A DNA stretch of 22,882 bases, from the NCBI GenBank assembly GCA_902464195.1, contig CABQJB010000011.1, positions 1 to 22,882 of the forward strand, read 5' to 3'. The stretch comes from an uncultured Megasphaera sp. Lineage in GTDB: Bacteria; Bacillota; Negativicutes; Veillonellales; Megasphaeraceae. A program made the translations under genes and the position numbers. Every line of letters begins with the position of its first letter. Positions within the stretch are counted from its first letter, which is position 1. Shown here one piece after another: positions 15,129 to 22,882 of this stretch. The notes under the pieces are model-generated. The model saw nothing but the letters and a program-made list of their open reading frames with translations. It had not been told where the DNA came from and did no database searches.

Positions 15129-15137
15129 TGCTATGAT
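15129..15137 (+). promoter_or_regulatory. Possible extended -10 promoter before dedA
   Basis: TGCTATGAT (15129-15137) is a one-mismatch -10 with the TGn extension, 47 bases before the DedA start. No convincing -35 is present. It would let the DedA-glycosyltransferase run be expressed separately from the acyltransferase-like gene. Confidence 0.4.
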
Positions 15138-15184
15138 AGATAGCAAGTTTGTTTCTTTACATTATCGATAAGGAGTGTGCCTAC

Positions 15185-15778
15185 TTGGATACATTATTAC
15201 AACTCATGGAATCGTACGGCTACATCGCGATGTTCGTGGCAATGGCATTGGAAAACGCCAATATCCCCATCCCCAGTGAAGTCGTACTCGGATTTGCAGG
15301 CTTCCTCATTTCCCAGCAAATCTTTTCATTCTGGACGACCTTTGCCGTAGCCTGCGTCGCCGGCCTCGTCGGCTCGGTCATCAGTTACTGGCTCGGCTCT
15401 TATGGCGGCCGGCCGCTCTTGTTAAAGTATGGCAAATACATCTTCTTCAACGAACGTAAATTCCGCATGGCCGAAGACTTGTTCAACAAGTACGGCGGCA
15501 TTGCCGTCATCATCTGCCGCTGCCTGCCCGGCGTCCGCACGTTCATTTCCTTCCCGGCCGGCGTCGCCCGCTATCCTTTCTGGAAATTCGCCATCTTCAC
15601 CGTCATCGGCACCATCCCCTGGACGCTGCTCCTCGTATGGGCCGGCTCCCTCCTGGGCAGTCACTGGCGGGACCTCATACAGTACAACCACATCTTCCTC
15701 ATGGCCGTCATCGCCGTCTGTGTCGTCGCCACCGTCGTATTCGTATGGCATAGACGCCGCCGGAGAAATGCAGCATGA
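15185..15778 (+). CDS. DedA family membrane protein (SNARE-associated/VTT domain)
   Basis: A 197-residue DedA-family protein of the inner membrane. Conserved parts are ENANIPIPSEVVLGFAG (acidic E23 and E32), RCLPGVRTFISFPAG (R112 and R118, spaced six apart as in E. coli YqjA) and a hydrophobic C-terminus ending in a basic tail. The family includes UptA-type transporters that return undecaprenyl phosphate to the cytoplasmic face and flippases of phosphatidylethanolamine. The start is a TTG at 15185: AAGGAG (15170-15175) lies nine bases upstream, whereas the TTG at 15149 has none. Its stop overlaps the start of the next gene (ATGA at 15775), so it is coupled to an ArnT-like enzyme. This pairing supports a role in lipid-carrier recycling, which is an inference. 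Confidence 0.9.
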   Translation: MDTLLQLMESYGYIAMFVAMALENANIPIPSEVVLGFAGFLISQQIFSFWTTFAVACVAGLVGSVISYWLGSYGGRPLLLKYGKYIFFNERKFRMAEDLFNKYGGIAVIICRCLPGVRTFISFPAGVARYPFWKFAIFTVIGTIPWTLLLVWAGSLLGSHWRDLIQYNHIFLMAVIAVCVVATVVFVWHRRRRRNAA

Positions 15779-17334
15779 AACAATGGTTCTTAACACATCG
15801 TTACGGCCTGACCGTCGCCTTAGTGGCAGCAATGATCTTGCTGCCATTTTTAGGTGCTGCCCCGCTCATGGACCCGGACGAACCGGTCTACGGCGAAACG
15901 GCGCGGGAAATGCTTCTGGCCGGGGATTGGCTGTCACCGCGCATCTTCGGCCAGTACTGGTACGATAAACCGCCGCTCTTCTACTGGCTGGAAATGCTGT
16001 CGTACAGCTTTTTCGGCGTCTCTGACATCGCATCCCGCCTGCCCAGTGTCATCATGGCCATGGCGACGACGATGTACGTCTACGTCCAGGGGAAGGAATT
16101 ATTCAATAAACCCATCGCCTTCCTGTCGGCCCTGTTCCTGGTGACCAGTGCCGGCTTCATGTATATCGGCAAGGCTGCCGTCACGGACATGACCCTCATG
16201 TTCACCCTGACCGTGACCATGGTTTCCTTTTACCGTAAAAAGTATTATATAGCCTATATCTTCTGCGGCCTGTCGCTCCTGGCCAAAGGCCCTGTCGGCT
16301 ACGCGTTCCCGGCGCTCATCATGCTCATTTATCTGGCCTGGACGCGGCAGTGGCCGCTCTTGAAGCATATGAAGATTCCCCAGGGCATCCTGCTGGCCTT
16401 CCTGGTCGGCCTCCCCTGGTATATCCTCATGTACCGGGTCCACGGCGAAGTCTTCCTGGACACCTTCATCGGCTATCACAACATCACCCGCTTCGCGGCG
16501 CCGGAACATCCGGGACAGAACAGCCTATTCTTCTTCATCCCCATCCTCTTCGCCGCCATGATGCCCTGGACGGCGGCCCTGTTCCCAACAATCCGGCGGC
16601 TGTTCCACAAGCGGGACCCCTTCCGCGACATACTCCGGTTCTGCTTCGTCTGGGCGGCCTTTATCTTCGTCTTCTTCTCCCTCTCCAAGACCCAGCTGGT
16701 CACGTATATCGCCCCGATGTTCCCGCCGACGGCATATCTGTTGGGCTGGTACTGGTACCGCTGCTATATCGAGCGGAAATTTTCGCGGCCCTTACTGGTA
16801 TCCTTCTATATCCTGGGCCTGCTGCTGCTCGCCAGCAATGCCATCCCGCTCCACGAAAACGCCGCCTTTTTCCGACCGGCCATCGCCTGGGGTTCGGGCC
16901 TGCTGGCAGCGGCATTATTCCTCCCGGCCTGGTGTCTGTGGCGCCGCCGCTACTGGTCGGCTTTCGTAGCAGGCATCGTGATGATGGTCTGTTTCTCCTG
17001 GGCGGCTTTCGGCTTCATCATCCCCCAGTTCAAAGGCCACGTCACATCTTACGAGACAGCCCAGATCCTGCCGGATGTCTATGACGGCCATTCCCCACTC
17101 TATATCGAAAAATTCCTGCGCCCGGGCATCGCCTATTACAGCGGCATGTACGGAACGGAATGGGACCCCGTCAAGGACCCGGACCTGGAAGAATTGCTCG
17201 CAGAGAAGGATAAGATTTTCCTGGTCATGTCGAAATCGACCTTCCATAAGCTGGCCAAATCCCAGCAATTGATTGACCGCTTCGGCATCGCCGCCGAAAC
17301 GCCGACACAAGTCATCCTCATCAACCATCCTTAG
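15775..17334 (+). CDS. ArnT-like/PMT-family glycosyltransferase (GT83/GT39 type), copy 1
   Basis: A 519-residue polytopic glycosyltransferase of the PMT_2/ArnT type, which takes a sugar from a polyprenyl-phosphate carrier on the periplasmic side and gives it to lipid A or another acceptor. The first periplasmic loop holds DPDEPVYGETAREML (D35, E36) and later WYDKPPLFYWL (63-72), both family hallmarks. About a dozen hydrophobic segments follow, then a soluble C-terminal portion from about residue 420. It starts inside the stop of dedA (ATGA), with GGAG about nine bases upstream. The next gene is a diverged paralogue. The sugar is unknown; no arnA/B/C-type sugar-nucleotide genes are in view. 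Confidence 0.88.
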   Translation: MKQWFLTHRYGLTVALVAAMILLPFLGAAPLMDPDEPVYGETAREMLLAGDWLSPRIFGQYWYDKPPLFYWLEMLSYSFFGVSDIASRLPSVIMAMATTMYVYVQGKELFNKPIAFLSALFLVTSAGFMYIGKAAVTDMTLMFTLTVTMVSFYRKKYYIAYIFCGLSLLAKGPVGYAFPALIMLIYLAWTRQWPLLKHMKIPQGILLAFLVGLPWYILMYRVHGEVFLDTFIGYHNITRFAAPEHPGQNSLFFFIPILFAAMMPWTAALFPTIRRLFHKRDPFRDILRFCFVWAAFIFVFFSLSKTQLVTYIAPMFPPTAYLLGWYWYRCYIERKFSRPLLVSFYILGLLLLASNAIPLHENAAFFRPAIAWGSGLLAAALFLPAWCLWRRRYWSAFVAGIVMMVCFSWAAFGFIIPQFKGHVTSYETAQILPDVYDGHSPLYIEKFLRPGIAYYSGMYGTEWDPVKDPDLEELLAEKDKIFLVMSKSTFHKLAKSQQLIDRFGIAAETPTQVILINHP

Positions 17335-17345
17335 GAGGTGTCCCC

Positions 17346-18956
17346 ATGAAACAGCGCACATTCCTGACCATCATCTTCGTGGCAGCTTTCCTTTTCCTGG
17401 CCGTCGGCATATCTCAGCTGGCCGTCACGGATCCGGTCGAATCGAATTACGCCCTGACGGCACTGGAAATGGTCCGCAGCGGCGACTGGCTGTCCCCGCA
17501 GATTTACGGCACGTACTGGTATGATAAGCCCATTTTCCTGTACTGGCTCCTGAGCCTGTCTTACAGCCTCCTGGGGACGACGGATCTGGCAGCCCGCTTG
17601 CCAGCTGTCCTCTTCGGCACCGCTTCCTGCACCCTGGCTGCCTGGTTCGCCCTGCGCCAGACGGGCCGCCGCACGACAGCCATCCTCTTCGCCGCCATGA
17701 CCGTGACATCCCTGATTTTCTGGTTCGTCAGCCGCTCCGTCATCACTGACCAGCCCTTGTATTTCTTCAGCGGCGCTACCTTGTTTTTCGCCTATATCGG
17801 CCTGACAGAAGGGAAGAAAGGCTATATGACAGGGGCTTACGTCATGGCTGCCGGTGCCGTCCTGACCAAGGGCCCGGTCGGCCTGGTCCTGCCCGGCCTG
17901 TTCCTGCTTCTCTTTACCGCCATCCAGCGCCGGCCCGATTACCTTAAAAGGCTGTTCCCGCCGGCAGGCATCGTGCTCTTCCTGCTCCTCTGCCTGAGCT
18001 GGTATGGCCCCATGTACAGCCGCCATGGCATGGATTTCATCGATGGCCTGCTGGGCTTCAACAACGTCGTCCGGGCGACCGTATCGGAACATCCCGAATA
18101 CGACGTCTGGTATTACTACCTCGTCCTCGTCCCGGTCAGTCTCCTGCCCTGGACCGGCCCCTGCCTCTACGGCCTGTGGCGGCGGCGCAGTCATCACGAT
18201 GAGTATGTCTTCATGGCTATCTGGGCCCTCGGGACAATCCTGTTCTACAGCCTCATGGCAACGAAATACCCGACCTATGCCTATATCGCCAACTGGCCTC
18301 TCTTATACCTGGGCGCCCGCACGATGCAGGCCTGGCTCGACGAGGACGCCCGCTATGCCTGGCTGGCAGCCCTCATCCCGGCCTCCGTCTACAGCCTGCT
18401 CTTCGCCGTATTGGTGGCCTTTGCGGATAAAGCGCCTTTCCCCGTCCAAGGCCTGTTGCTGCTGACGGTATTCCTGGCCATCATGGCTATCCTGACCTGG
18501 CTGGCGTGGTGGCAGAAAGCCTATCTGGCCCTGCCCTTCTTCCTGATTACGACGACAGTCATCACCTACCTGATCGTGACCTTCCAGGTCCTGGTCCCCT
18601 TTTATCAATACCGGTCCGCCCAATCCCTGACCGTCCTGAACGATGCGGCCCCGGTCTATTTCTTTGAAGAGTACCGCACGTCCTATCCTTATTATACGGG
18701 ACAGACGGCATACTGGACGGCACCGGCCGACTACGACGAAAATGACCGGCTCCAGCGCGATGCCGTATGGGCTAAGAAACACGTCTACCCGACAGCTTCC
18801 GAAGACCAGGTGTTATCCAGCCTGAATCAGCACCAGAACCTGACCCTCGTCGTCCCGGAAGGGAAATATAAAGATTATAAAGCCTCGGAATTTTTCAGCC
18901 TGACCCGGAAAGTAGGCCGGATCGGCCCGTATTATATCTTCAAGCCCAGCCCTTAG
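17346..18956 (+). CDS. ArnT-like/PMT-family glycosyltransferase, copy 2
   Basis: A 536-residue paralogue of the preceding gene, again with many membrane segments and a soluble C-terminus. The first loop reads TDPVESNYALTALEM (D29, E32) and WYDKPIFLYWL (58-68). Compared with copy 1, the Asp of the family D-E pair is Val here (DPVE against DPDE), so it may belong to a distinct subfamily with another donor or acceptor. The ATG follows AGGAGG at seven bases, and that site overlaps the stop codon of copy 1 (11-base gap), so both are translated from one message. Tandem duplication followed by divergence is the simple explanation. Confidence 0.87.
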   Translation: MKQRTFLTIIFVAAFLFLAVGISQLAVTDPVESNYALTALEMVRSGDWLSPQIYGTYWYDKPIFLYWLLSLSYSLLGTTDLAARLPAVLFGTASCTLAAWFALRQTGRRTTAILFAAMTVTSLIFWFVSRSVITDQPLYFFSGATLFFAYIGLTEGKKGYMTGAYVMAAGAVLTKGPVGLVLPGLFLLLFTAIQRRPDYLKRLFPPAGIVLFLLLCLSWYGPMYSRHGMDFIDGLLGFNNVVRATVSEHPEYDVWYYYLVLVPVSLLPWTGPCLYGLWRRRSHHDEYVFMAIWALGTILFYSLMATKYPTYAYIANWPLLYLGARTMQAWLDEDARYAWLAALIPASVYSLLFAVLVAFADKAPFPVQGLLLLTVFLAIMAILTWLAWWQKAYLALPFFLITTTVITYLIVTFQVLVPFYQYRSAQSLTVLNDAAPVYFFEEYRTSYPYYTGQTAYWTAPADYDENDRLQRDAVWAKKHVYPTASEDQVLSSLNQHQNLTLVVPEGKYKDYKASEFFSLTRKVGRIGPYYIFKPSP

Positions 18957-18972
18957 GATAGGAGGATTTTCC

Positions 18973-19653
18973 ATGGAAGAACTCATCGACAAACTCTGTG
19001 CCTACCATCATCCCGGCGTATTCAATCCCTGGTCCGAATATGACGTCTCCTGCGACATCAGTCCGGACGCGCCAGCCATCCGCTGCCAGCAGCTGCGGGA
19101 ATATTTGGCGCCCCGCCTGACCCGGGCCCGCATCGTCCTCATCGCCGAAGCCGCCGGATACCAGGGCTGCCGCTTCACAGGCATCCCCATTACCTGCGAA
19201 CGCATGCTCCTGGACGAACACAAACAGATACATGCTGACGTCATCCTGGGCCACCGCGGCCAGCGCACGAGCCGGCCCGACAGCGCCTTCATGACCAGCC
19301 GTCCTCAGCGGGAAAAAGGCATGAACGAGCCGACAGATACCTACGTCTGGGGAGCCATCGTCGACAACGGCCTGGACCCGCGCGACGTCTTATTATGGAA
19401 TATCTTCCCCTTCCATCCTCACAAGGCTTCGCCCTTTTCCAACCGCACGCCGACGGACAGTGAACTGGCCGACGGCCTCGTGTACGCCAAAGCTCTGCTG
19501 AGCCACTGCCAGCCGGATATACGCCTGGCCGCCATCGGCAGGAAGTCAGCAGAAACCTTGCAGAATGCCGGCTTCCCGGCCATCGCCATGCGCCACCCGG
19601 CCAACGGCGGAGCCAGTCTTTTTCGGGAACAGTTCACACGTTTTTCTCGATAA
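18973..19653 (+). CDS. Uracil-DNA glycosylase superfamily protein
   Basis: A 226-residue protein with the layout of the uracil-DNA glycosylase superfamily: LIAEAAGYQGCRFTGIP (56-72) as the first active-site loop, LWNIFPFHPHKASPFSNRTP (141-160) in the middle, AIGRKSAETL (187-196) and a late RHPANGG (207-213) where the family has its His-containing leucine-loop motif. There is no four-cysteine iron-sulfur pattern, so it is not a family 4 or 5 enzyme. Some such members excise uracil; others have no shown activity. AGGAGG precedes the ATG at seven bases, 16 bases after the glycosyltransferase, so it is the last gene of that run. A DNA-repair-like gene behind envelope genes is unexpected. Confidence 0.8.
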   Translation: MEELIDKLCAYHHPGVFNPWSEYDVSCDISPDAPAIRCQQLREYLAPRLTRARIVLIAEAAGYQGCRFTGIPITCERMLLDEHKQIHADVILGHRGQRTSRPDSAFMTSRPQREKGMNEPTDTYVWGAIVDNGLDPRDVLLWNIFPFHPHKASPFSNRTPTDSELADGLVYAKALLSHCQPDIRLAAIGRKSAETLQNAGFPAIAMRHPANGGASLFREQFTRFSR

Positions 19654-19661
19654 TTCCTTTA

Positions 19662-19685
19662 AAAAATCGGTAAAATTCGATTTTT
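19662..19685 (+). terminator. Weak terminator-like hairpin after the UDG-like gene
   Basis: AAAAATCG (19662-19669) pairs with CGATTTTT (19678-19685) over eight bases, with an 8-base loop and a terminal T-run. The stem is mostly A-T and weak. It is nine bases after the stop codon and is the only candidate between this operon and gltB. Confidence 0.4.
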
Positions 19686-19730
19686 ACATTAAAATTGTCG
19701 GCGTTTCAGCAAAAACATTCAGAAAAATCA

Positions 19731-19759
19731 TTGCATCGACTTCACAAATTGTTTATAAT
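19731..19759 (+). promoter_or_regulatory. Promoter of gltB
   Basis: TTGCAT (19731-19736) and TATAAT (19754-19759) are separated by 17 bases. The predicted start is near 19766, giving a leader of about 75 bases before the ATG at 19841. That leader holds a terminator-like hairpin. Confidence 0.7.
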
Positions 19760-19780
19760 CATAGGTACACCACAGTATAT

Positions 19781-19817
19781 ACGAGCCTTCTCTCTCATAC
19801 AGTGACGGCTCGTTTTT
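19781..19817 (+). terminator. Terminator-like hairpin inside the gltB leader (candidate attenuator)
   Basis: ACGAGCC (19781-19787) pairs with GGCTCGT (19806-19812), and five more T follow (19813-19817). The loop is 18 bases. It lies between the gltB promoter and the ribosome binding site (AAGGGGG), so it would end most transcripts before gltB unless prevented. An alternative pairing between CACAGTATA (19771-19779) and CATACAGTG (19796-19804), seven pairs with two mismatches, conflicts with this hairpin and might act as an antiterminator. Confidence 0.55.
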
Positions 19818-19840
19818 GTATACCCAAAGGGGGATTACGT

Positions 19841-22800
19841 ATGAATAAAGAAATGCGCGATCTGCCGCGCCCGCAAGGCCTGTACGATCCGTCTTATGAA
19901 CACGATGCCTGCGGCATCGGTATCGTTGCCAATATAAAAGGGAAAAAATCATACGGCATCATCGACGATGCCCTGACGATCCTGGAAAACCTCCGTCACC
20001 GCGGTGCCGAAGGGGCTGACGCCAACAGTGGCGACGGCGCCGGCATCCTGGTCCAGATTCCGCACCAGTTCTTCAAGCGCGAATGTGAAGTCCTGGGCTT
20101 TTCCCTTCCCGACGAAGGCGAATACGGCGTCGGCATGATTTTTGCCCACCGTTACGAAACATTCCGTCATAAACAGATGGAAGCCTTTGAAGACATCGTC
20201 CGTTCCGAAGGCCTGTCCATCCTCGGCTGGCGCGATGTCCCTGTCGATGAAAGCCTGATCGGCAACATTGCCAAACAGACGTGTCCCCATTTCCTTCAGG
20301 TCTTCATCCGCAAGGACCCGACCATGAAGACCCAGATGGACTTTGAACGGAAATTATACATCATCCGCAAGCTGGCAGAAAAAGCCATCGTCCCGGAAAG
20401 CCAGAAGAACGGCACGGACTTCTACATCGCCAGCCTGTCGTCGAAGACCATCGTCTATAAAGGCATGCTGACGTCCATGCAGCTGCGCCACTTCTTCCTC
20501 GACCTGTCGGACCTGGATTTCGTCACGTCCATGGCCCTCATCCATTCCCGTTTCAGTACCAATACCTTCCCCAGCTGGGCCCGGGCCCATCCGAACCGCT
20601 ACATCGTCCACAACGGGGAAATCAACACCATCCAGGGCAACATCAACTGGCTCAACGCCCGTGAAGGCAAATCGAAATCGGACTTCTTCCCGGACATGGA
20701 AAAAGTCTTCCCCGTCGTCGACGATACGGGCAGCGACTCGTCCATGTTCGACAACTGCCTGGAATACCTGTACATGACAGGCCATTCCCTGCCCCATGCC
20801 ATGATGATGATGATTCCGGAACCGTGGGAACGGGATCCGCTCATGAGCGACGAAAAGCGCGATTTCTACCGCTATCACAACTTCATGCTCGAACCGTGGG
20901 ACGGCCCGGCTGCCATCGGCTTCTGCGACGGCACGGTCATCGGCGGCATGCTCGACCGCAACGGCCTGCGTCCGGCCCGTTACTATGTCACCCGCGACGA
21001 CCGGGTCATCGTAAGTTCTGAAGTCGGCGTCGTCAACATCCCGCCGGAAGACGTCCTCTACAAGGGCCGCCTGGAACCGGGCAAGATGCTCCTCGTCGAT
21101 ACGCAGAAACAGCGCATCATCGACGACGACGAAATCAAGCACGAAATCGCGACGGAACACCCTTACGACGAATGGTATAAAGAACACATCGTCAACCTCG
21201 ACGATCTCATGACGGGCCAGAACATCGCCAACAGCGATGCCATCATCCCTTATGACCTGAAGGAACAGGAAAAAGTCTTCGGCTATACCCAGGAAGATAT
21301 GGACAAGGTCATCCTGCCCATGGCCCGCGATGCCCAGCACGCCATCGACTCCATGGGCGTCGACGTCCCCCTGGCCGTCCTCAACGATAAACCTCAGCTC
21401 CTCTATGATTACTTCAAGGAAAATTTCGCCCAAGTCACCAACCCGGCTATCGACGGTGTCCGCGAAAAGACGGTCATGTCGTCGGCTGTCATGGCCGGCA
21501 ACGTCGCCAACATCATGGAACCGAACGAAGCGTCGACGGCAGCCTTGTACCTCAAAGGCCCGATTCTGACCAACGAACAGATGTCGGTCATCAAGTCCCT
21601 CATGACGCCGAAACTGCGGGCGGCTACGCTGTCCATGCTCTATCCCGTCAACAGCGGCTCTGAAGGCATGGAAACGGCCATCGAATCGCTCTGCATCGAT
21701 GCCTTGAAGGCCATCAAGAACGGCGCCAACATCCTCGTCCTGTCCGACCGCGGCGTCAACTCGCGCATGGCCGCCATTCCGGCCCTCCTGGCCTCGGCAG
21801 CCCTGCACCATTATCTCATCGACAAGGCCGTCCGCTCCGACGTCGGCCTCATCCTGGAATCGGGCGAACCGCGCGAAGTCCATCATTTCTGTACCCTCAT
21901 CGGCTACGGCATTACGGCCATCAACCCGTACATCGCCCTGGAATCCATCAAGGAACTCATTGCCAACAAGAAGCTCCAGAAAATCGATTACGAAACGGCC
22001 AAACAGAACTACATCGACGCCGCCGTCAAAGGCATCCTGGCCGTCATGTCCAAGATGGGCATTTCGACAGTCCACAGCTACCACGGCGCACAGATTTTTG
22101 AAGCCGTCGGCATCAAACAGGACCTGATCGACAAATATTTCTGCAACACGCCGTCCCGCATCGAAGGCCTGGGCATCGCTGAAATCGCCAAGGAAAACGC
22201 CCTGCGCCACCAAGAAGCGTACAGCACGGGAGATAAACTGGAACGGGGCGACTTCTACCAGTACCACAAGGGCGGCCAGCCGCACATCATCGACCCGGAA
22301 ACGGTCCAGCTCCTGCAGAAAGCCGTCCAGACCGGCGACTACGCAACGTATAAAAAATACGCCGACCATGTCAACCGTCAGACCATTTTCCGCCTGCGCG
22401 ACCTCCTGGACTTTGAATATCCTGCCGGCAGCAGCATCCCTATCGAAGAAGTCGAACCTGTCGATTCCATCGTCAAGCGCTTCCGCGCGGGTGCCATGAG
22501 TTACGGCGCCCTCAGCAAGGAAGCCCATGAATGTGTCGCTACGGCCATGAACCGCCTGGGCGGCATGAGCAATACCGGCGAAGGCGGCGAAGACTCGGCC
22601 CGTTTCGATACGGAAACGAACGACCGCATCAAACAGGTCGCATCGGCCCGTTTCGGCGTCACCAGCGACTACCTCATCCACGCCGATGAATTGCAGATCA
22701 AGTGCTCCCAAGGGGCTAAACCGGGCGAAGGCGGCCATCTGCCGGGCAATAAAGTCTATCCGGATATCGCCAAGACCCGTCATGCTACGACAGGCGTCGC

Positions 22801-22882
22801 CCTCATCTCGCCTCCGCCGCATCACGATATTTACTCCATCGAAGACCTGGCCGAACTCATCTTTGACCTCAAGAATGCCAAC
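19841..22882 (+). CDS. gltB: Glutamate synthase large subunit (partial, C-terminus outside window)
   Basis: The first 1014 codons of the large subunit of glutamate synthase, which makes two glutamates from glutamine and 2-oxoglutarate. The frame begins MNKEMRDLPRPQGLYDPSYE and then HDACGIGIVA. C24 is the expected N-terminal nucleophile, exposed by removal of a 23-residue propeptide. The class II glutaminase domain fills roughly the first 430 residues (RHRGAEGADANSGDGAGI, VHNGEINTIQGN), then the central domain. The synthase/FMN domain starts near residue 870 (RAGAMSYGALSKEAH, GGMSNTGEGGEDS) and continues to PPPHHDIYSIEDLAELIFDL at the edge. Iron-sulfur cysteines lie beyond the window, as would any gltD gene. 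The full protein is about 1500 residues. AAGGGGG precedes the ATG. Confidence 0.96.
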   Translation, partial: MNKEMRDLPRPQGLYDPSYEHDACGIGIVANIKGKKSYGIIDDALTILENLRHRGAEGADANSGDGAGILVQIPHQFFKRECEVLGFSLPDEGEYGVGMIFAHRYETFRHKQMEAFEDIVRSEGLSILGWRDVPVDESLIGNIAKQTCPHFLQVFIRKDPTMKTQMDFERKLYIIRKLAEKAIVPESQKNGTDFYIASLSSKTIVYKGMLTSMQLRHFFLDLSDLDFVTSMALIHSRFSTNTFPSWARAHPNRYIVHNGEINTIQGNINWLNAREGKSKSDFFPDMEKVFPVVDDTGSDSSMFDNCLEYLYMTGHSLPHAMMMMIPEPWERDPLMSDEKRDFYRYHNFMLEPWDGPAAIGFCDGTVIGGMLDRNGLRPARYYVTRDDRVIVSSEVGVVNIPPEDVLYKGRLEPGKMLLVDTQKQRIIDDDEIKHEIATEHPYDEWYKEHIVNLDDLMTGQNIANSDAIIPYDLKEQEKVFGYTQEDMDKVILPMARDAQHAIDSMGVDVPLAVLNDKPQLLYDYFKENFAQVTNPAIDGVREKTVMSSAVMAGNVANIMEPNEASTAALYLKGPILTNEQMSVIKSLMTPKLRAATLSMLYPVNSGSEGMETAIESLCIDALKAIKNGANILVLSDRGVNSRMAAIPALLASAALHHYLIDKAVRSDVGLILESGEPREVHHFCTLIGYGITAINPYIALESIKELIANKKLQKIDYETAKQNYIDAAVKGILAVMSKMGISTVHSYHGAQIFEAVGIKQDLIDKYFCNTPSRIEGLGIAEIAKENALRHQEAYSTGDKLERGDFYQYHKGGQPHIIDPETVQLLQKAVQTGDYATYKKYADHVNRQTIFRLRDLLDFEYPAGSSIPIEEVEPVDSIVKRFRAGAMSYGALSKEAHECVATAMNRLGGMSNTGEGGEDSARFDTETNDRIKQVASARFGVTSDYLIHADELQIKCSQGAKPGEGGHLPGNKVYPDIAKTRHATTGVALISPPPHHDIYSIEDLAELIFDLKNAN

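Noticed and set aside
19766..19840. gltB leader considered as a T-box or known riboswitch
   Set aside because: Only about 75 bases long and lacks the T-box consensus or any riboswitch core I recognise; retained only as a possible attenuator.
20354..22825. An open frame of 823 codons on the minus strand, opposite gltB
   Set aside because: The plus strand encodes unmistakable glutamate synthase. The antisense frame is open because GNC-type codons rarely give stops in reverse, and its product is low-complexity, rich in D, V, F, R and G, with no known motif.

Overview
The window looks like chromosome from a diderm Firmicute of the Negativicutes, most likely Megasphaera or a close relative (Veillonellaceae). 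This is an inference. It carries Firmicutes-type genes (AddAB instead of RecBCD, two-subunit iron-sulfur serine dehydratase) next to genes expected in a cell with an outer membrane and LPS (two ArnT-like lipid-linked sugar transferases with a DedA protein). Coding DNA is GC-rich with strong GCC/ATC/GTC/GAC codon preference, which opens long meaningless antisense frames. Intergenic regions are AT-rich, with good sigma-70-type promoters and AAGGAGG-type ribosome binding sites.

Left part (1-14014, all minus strand; read from right to left). An MgtC/SapB membrane protein (13292-14014) is followed by a class I aminotransferase (11867-13135). A 328-base non-coding stretch (11539-11866) then holds a minisatellite, a REP-like palindrome, a heptamer repeat, a terminator and a promoter. 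Next come an ADP-ribosylglycohydrolase-family enzyme, an IclR regulator with a palindrome in its own leader, a radical SAM protein of unknown role, and a second repeat/terminator block (8211-8330). The last unit is addB-addA-sdaAB-sdaAA, packed closely enough to be one operon. sdaAA runs off the left edge.

Right part (14144-22882, all plus strand). An acyltransferase-3-like membrane protein is followed by a tight run: DedA, two consecutive GT83/PMT-type glycosyltransferases and a uracil-DNA-glycosylase-superfamily protein. After a leader with a terminator-like hairpin comes gltB, the large subunit of glutamate synthase, cut by the right edge after 1014 codons.

Themes. Serine dehydratase, the aminotransferase and glutamate synthase are amino-acid and nitrogen metabolism. 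AddAB and the UDG-like protein are DNA maintenance. DedA plus the two ArnT-like enzymes suggest envelope glycosylation coupled to return of the undecaprenyl-phosphate carrier. I see no tRNA, rRNA, CRISPR array, insertion sequence or phage gene. The most unusual material is non-coding: two related elements at 8211-8330 and 11668-11751 that combine a terminator hairpin with 7-bp repeat units; a separate 8 x 7-bp CTAGCCA array; a pair of TGTATACA palindromes exactly 20 bp apart upstream of the aminotransferase; and a likely attenuator in front of gltB.
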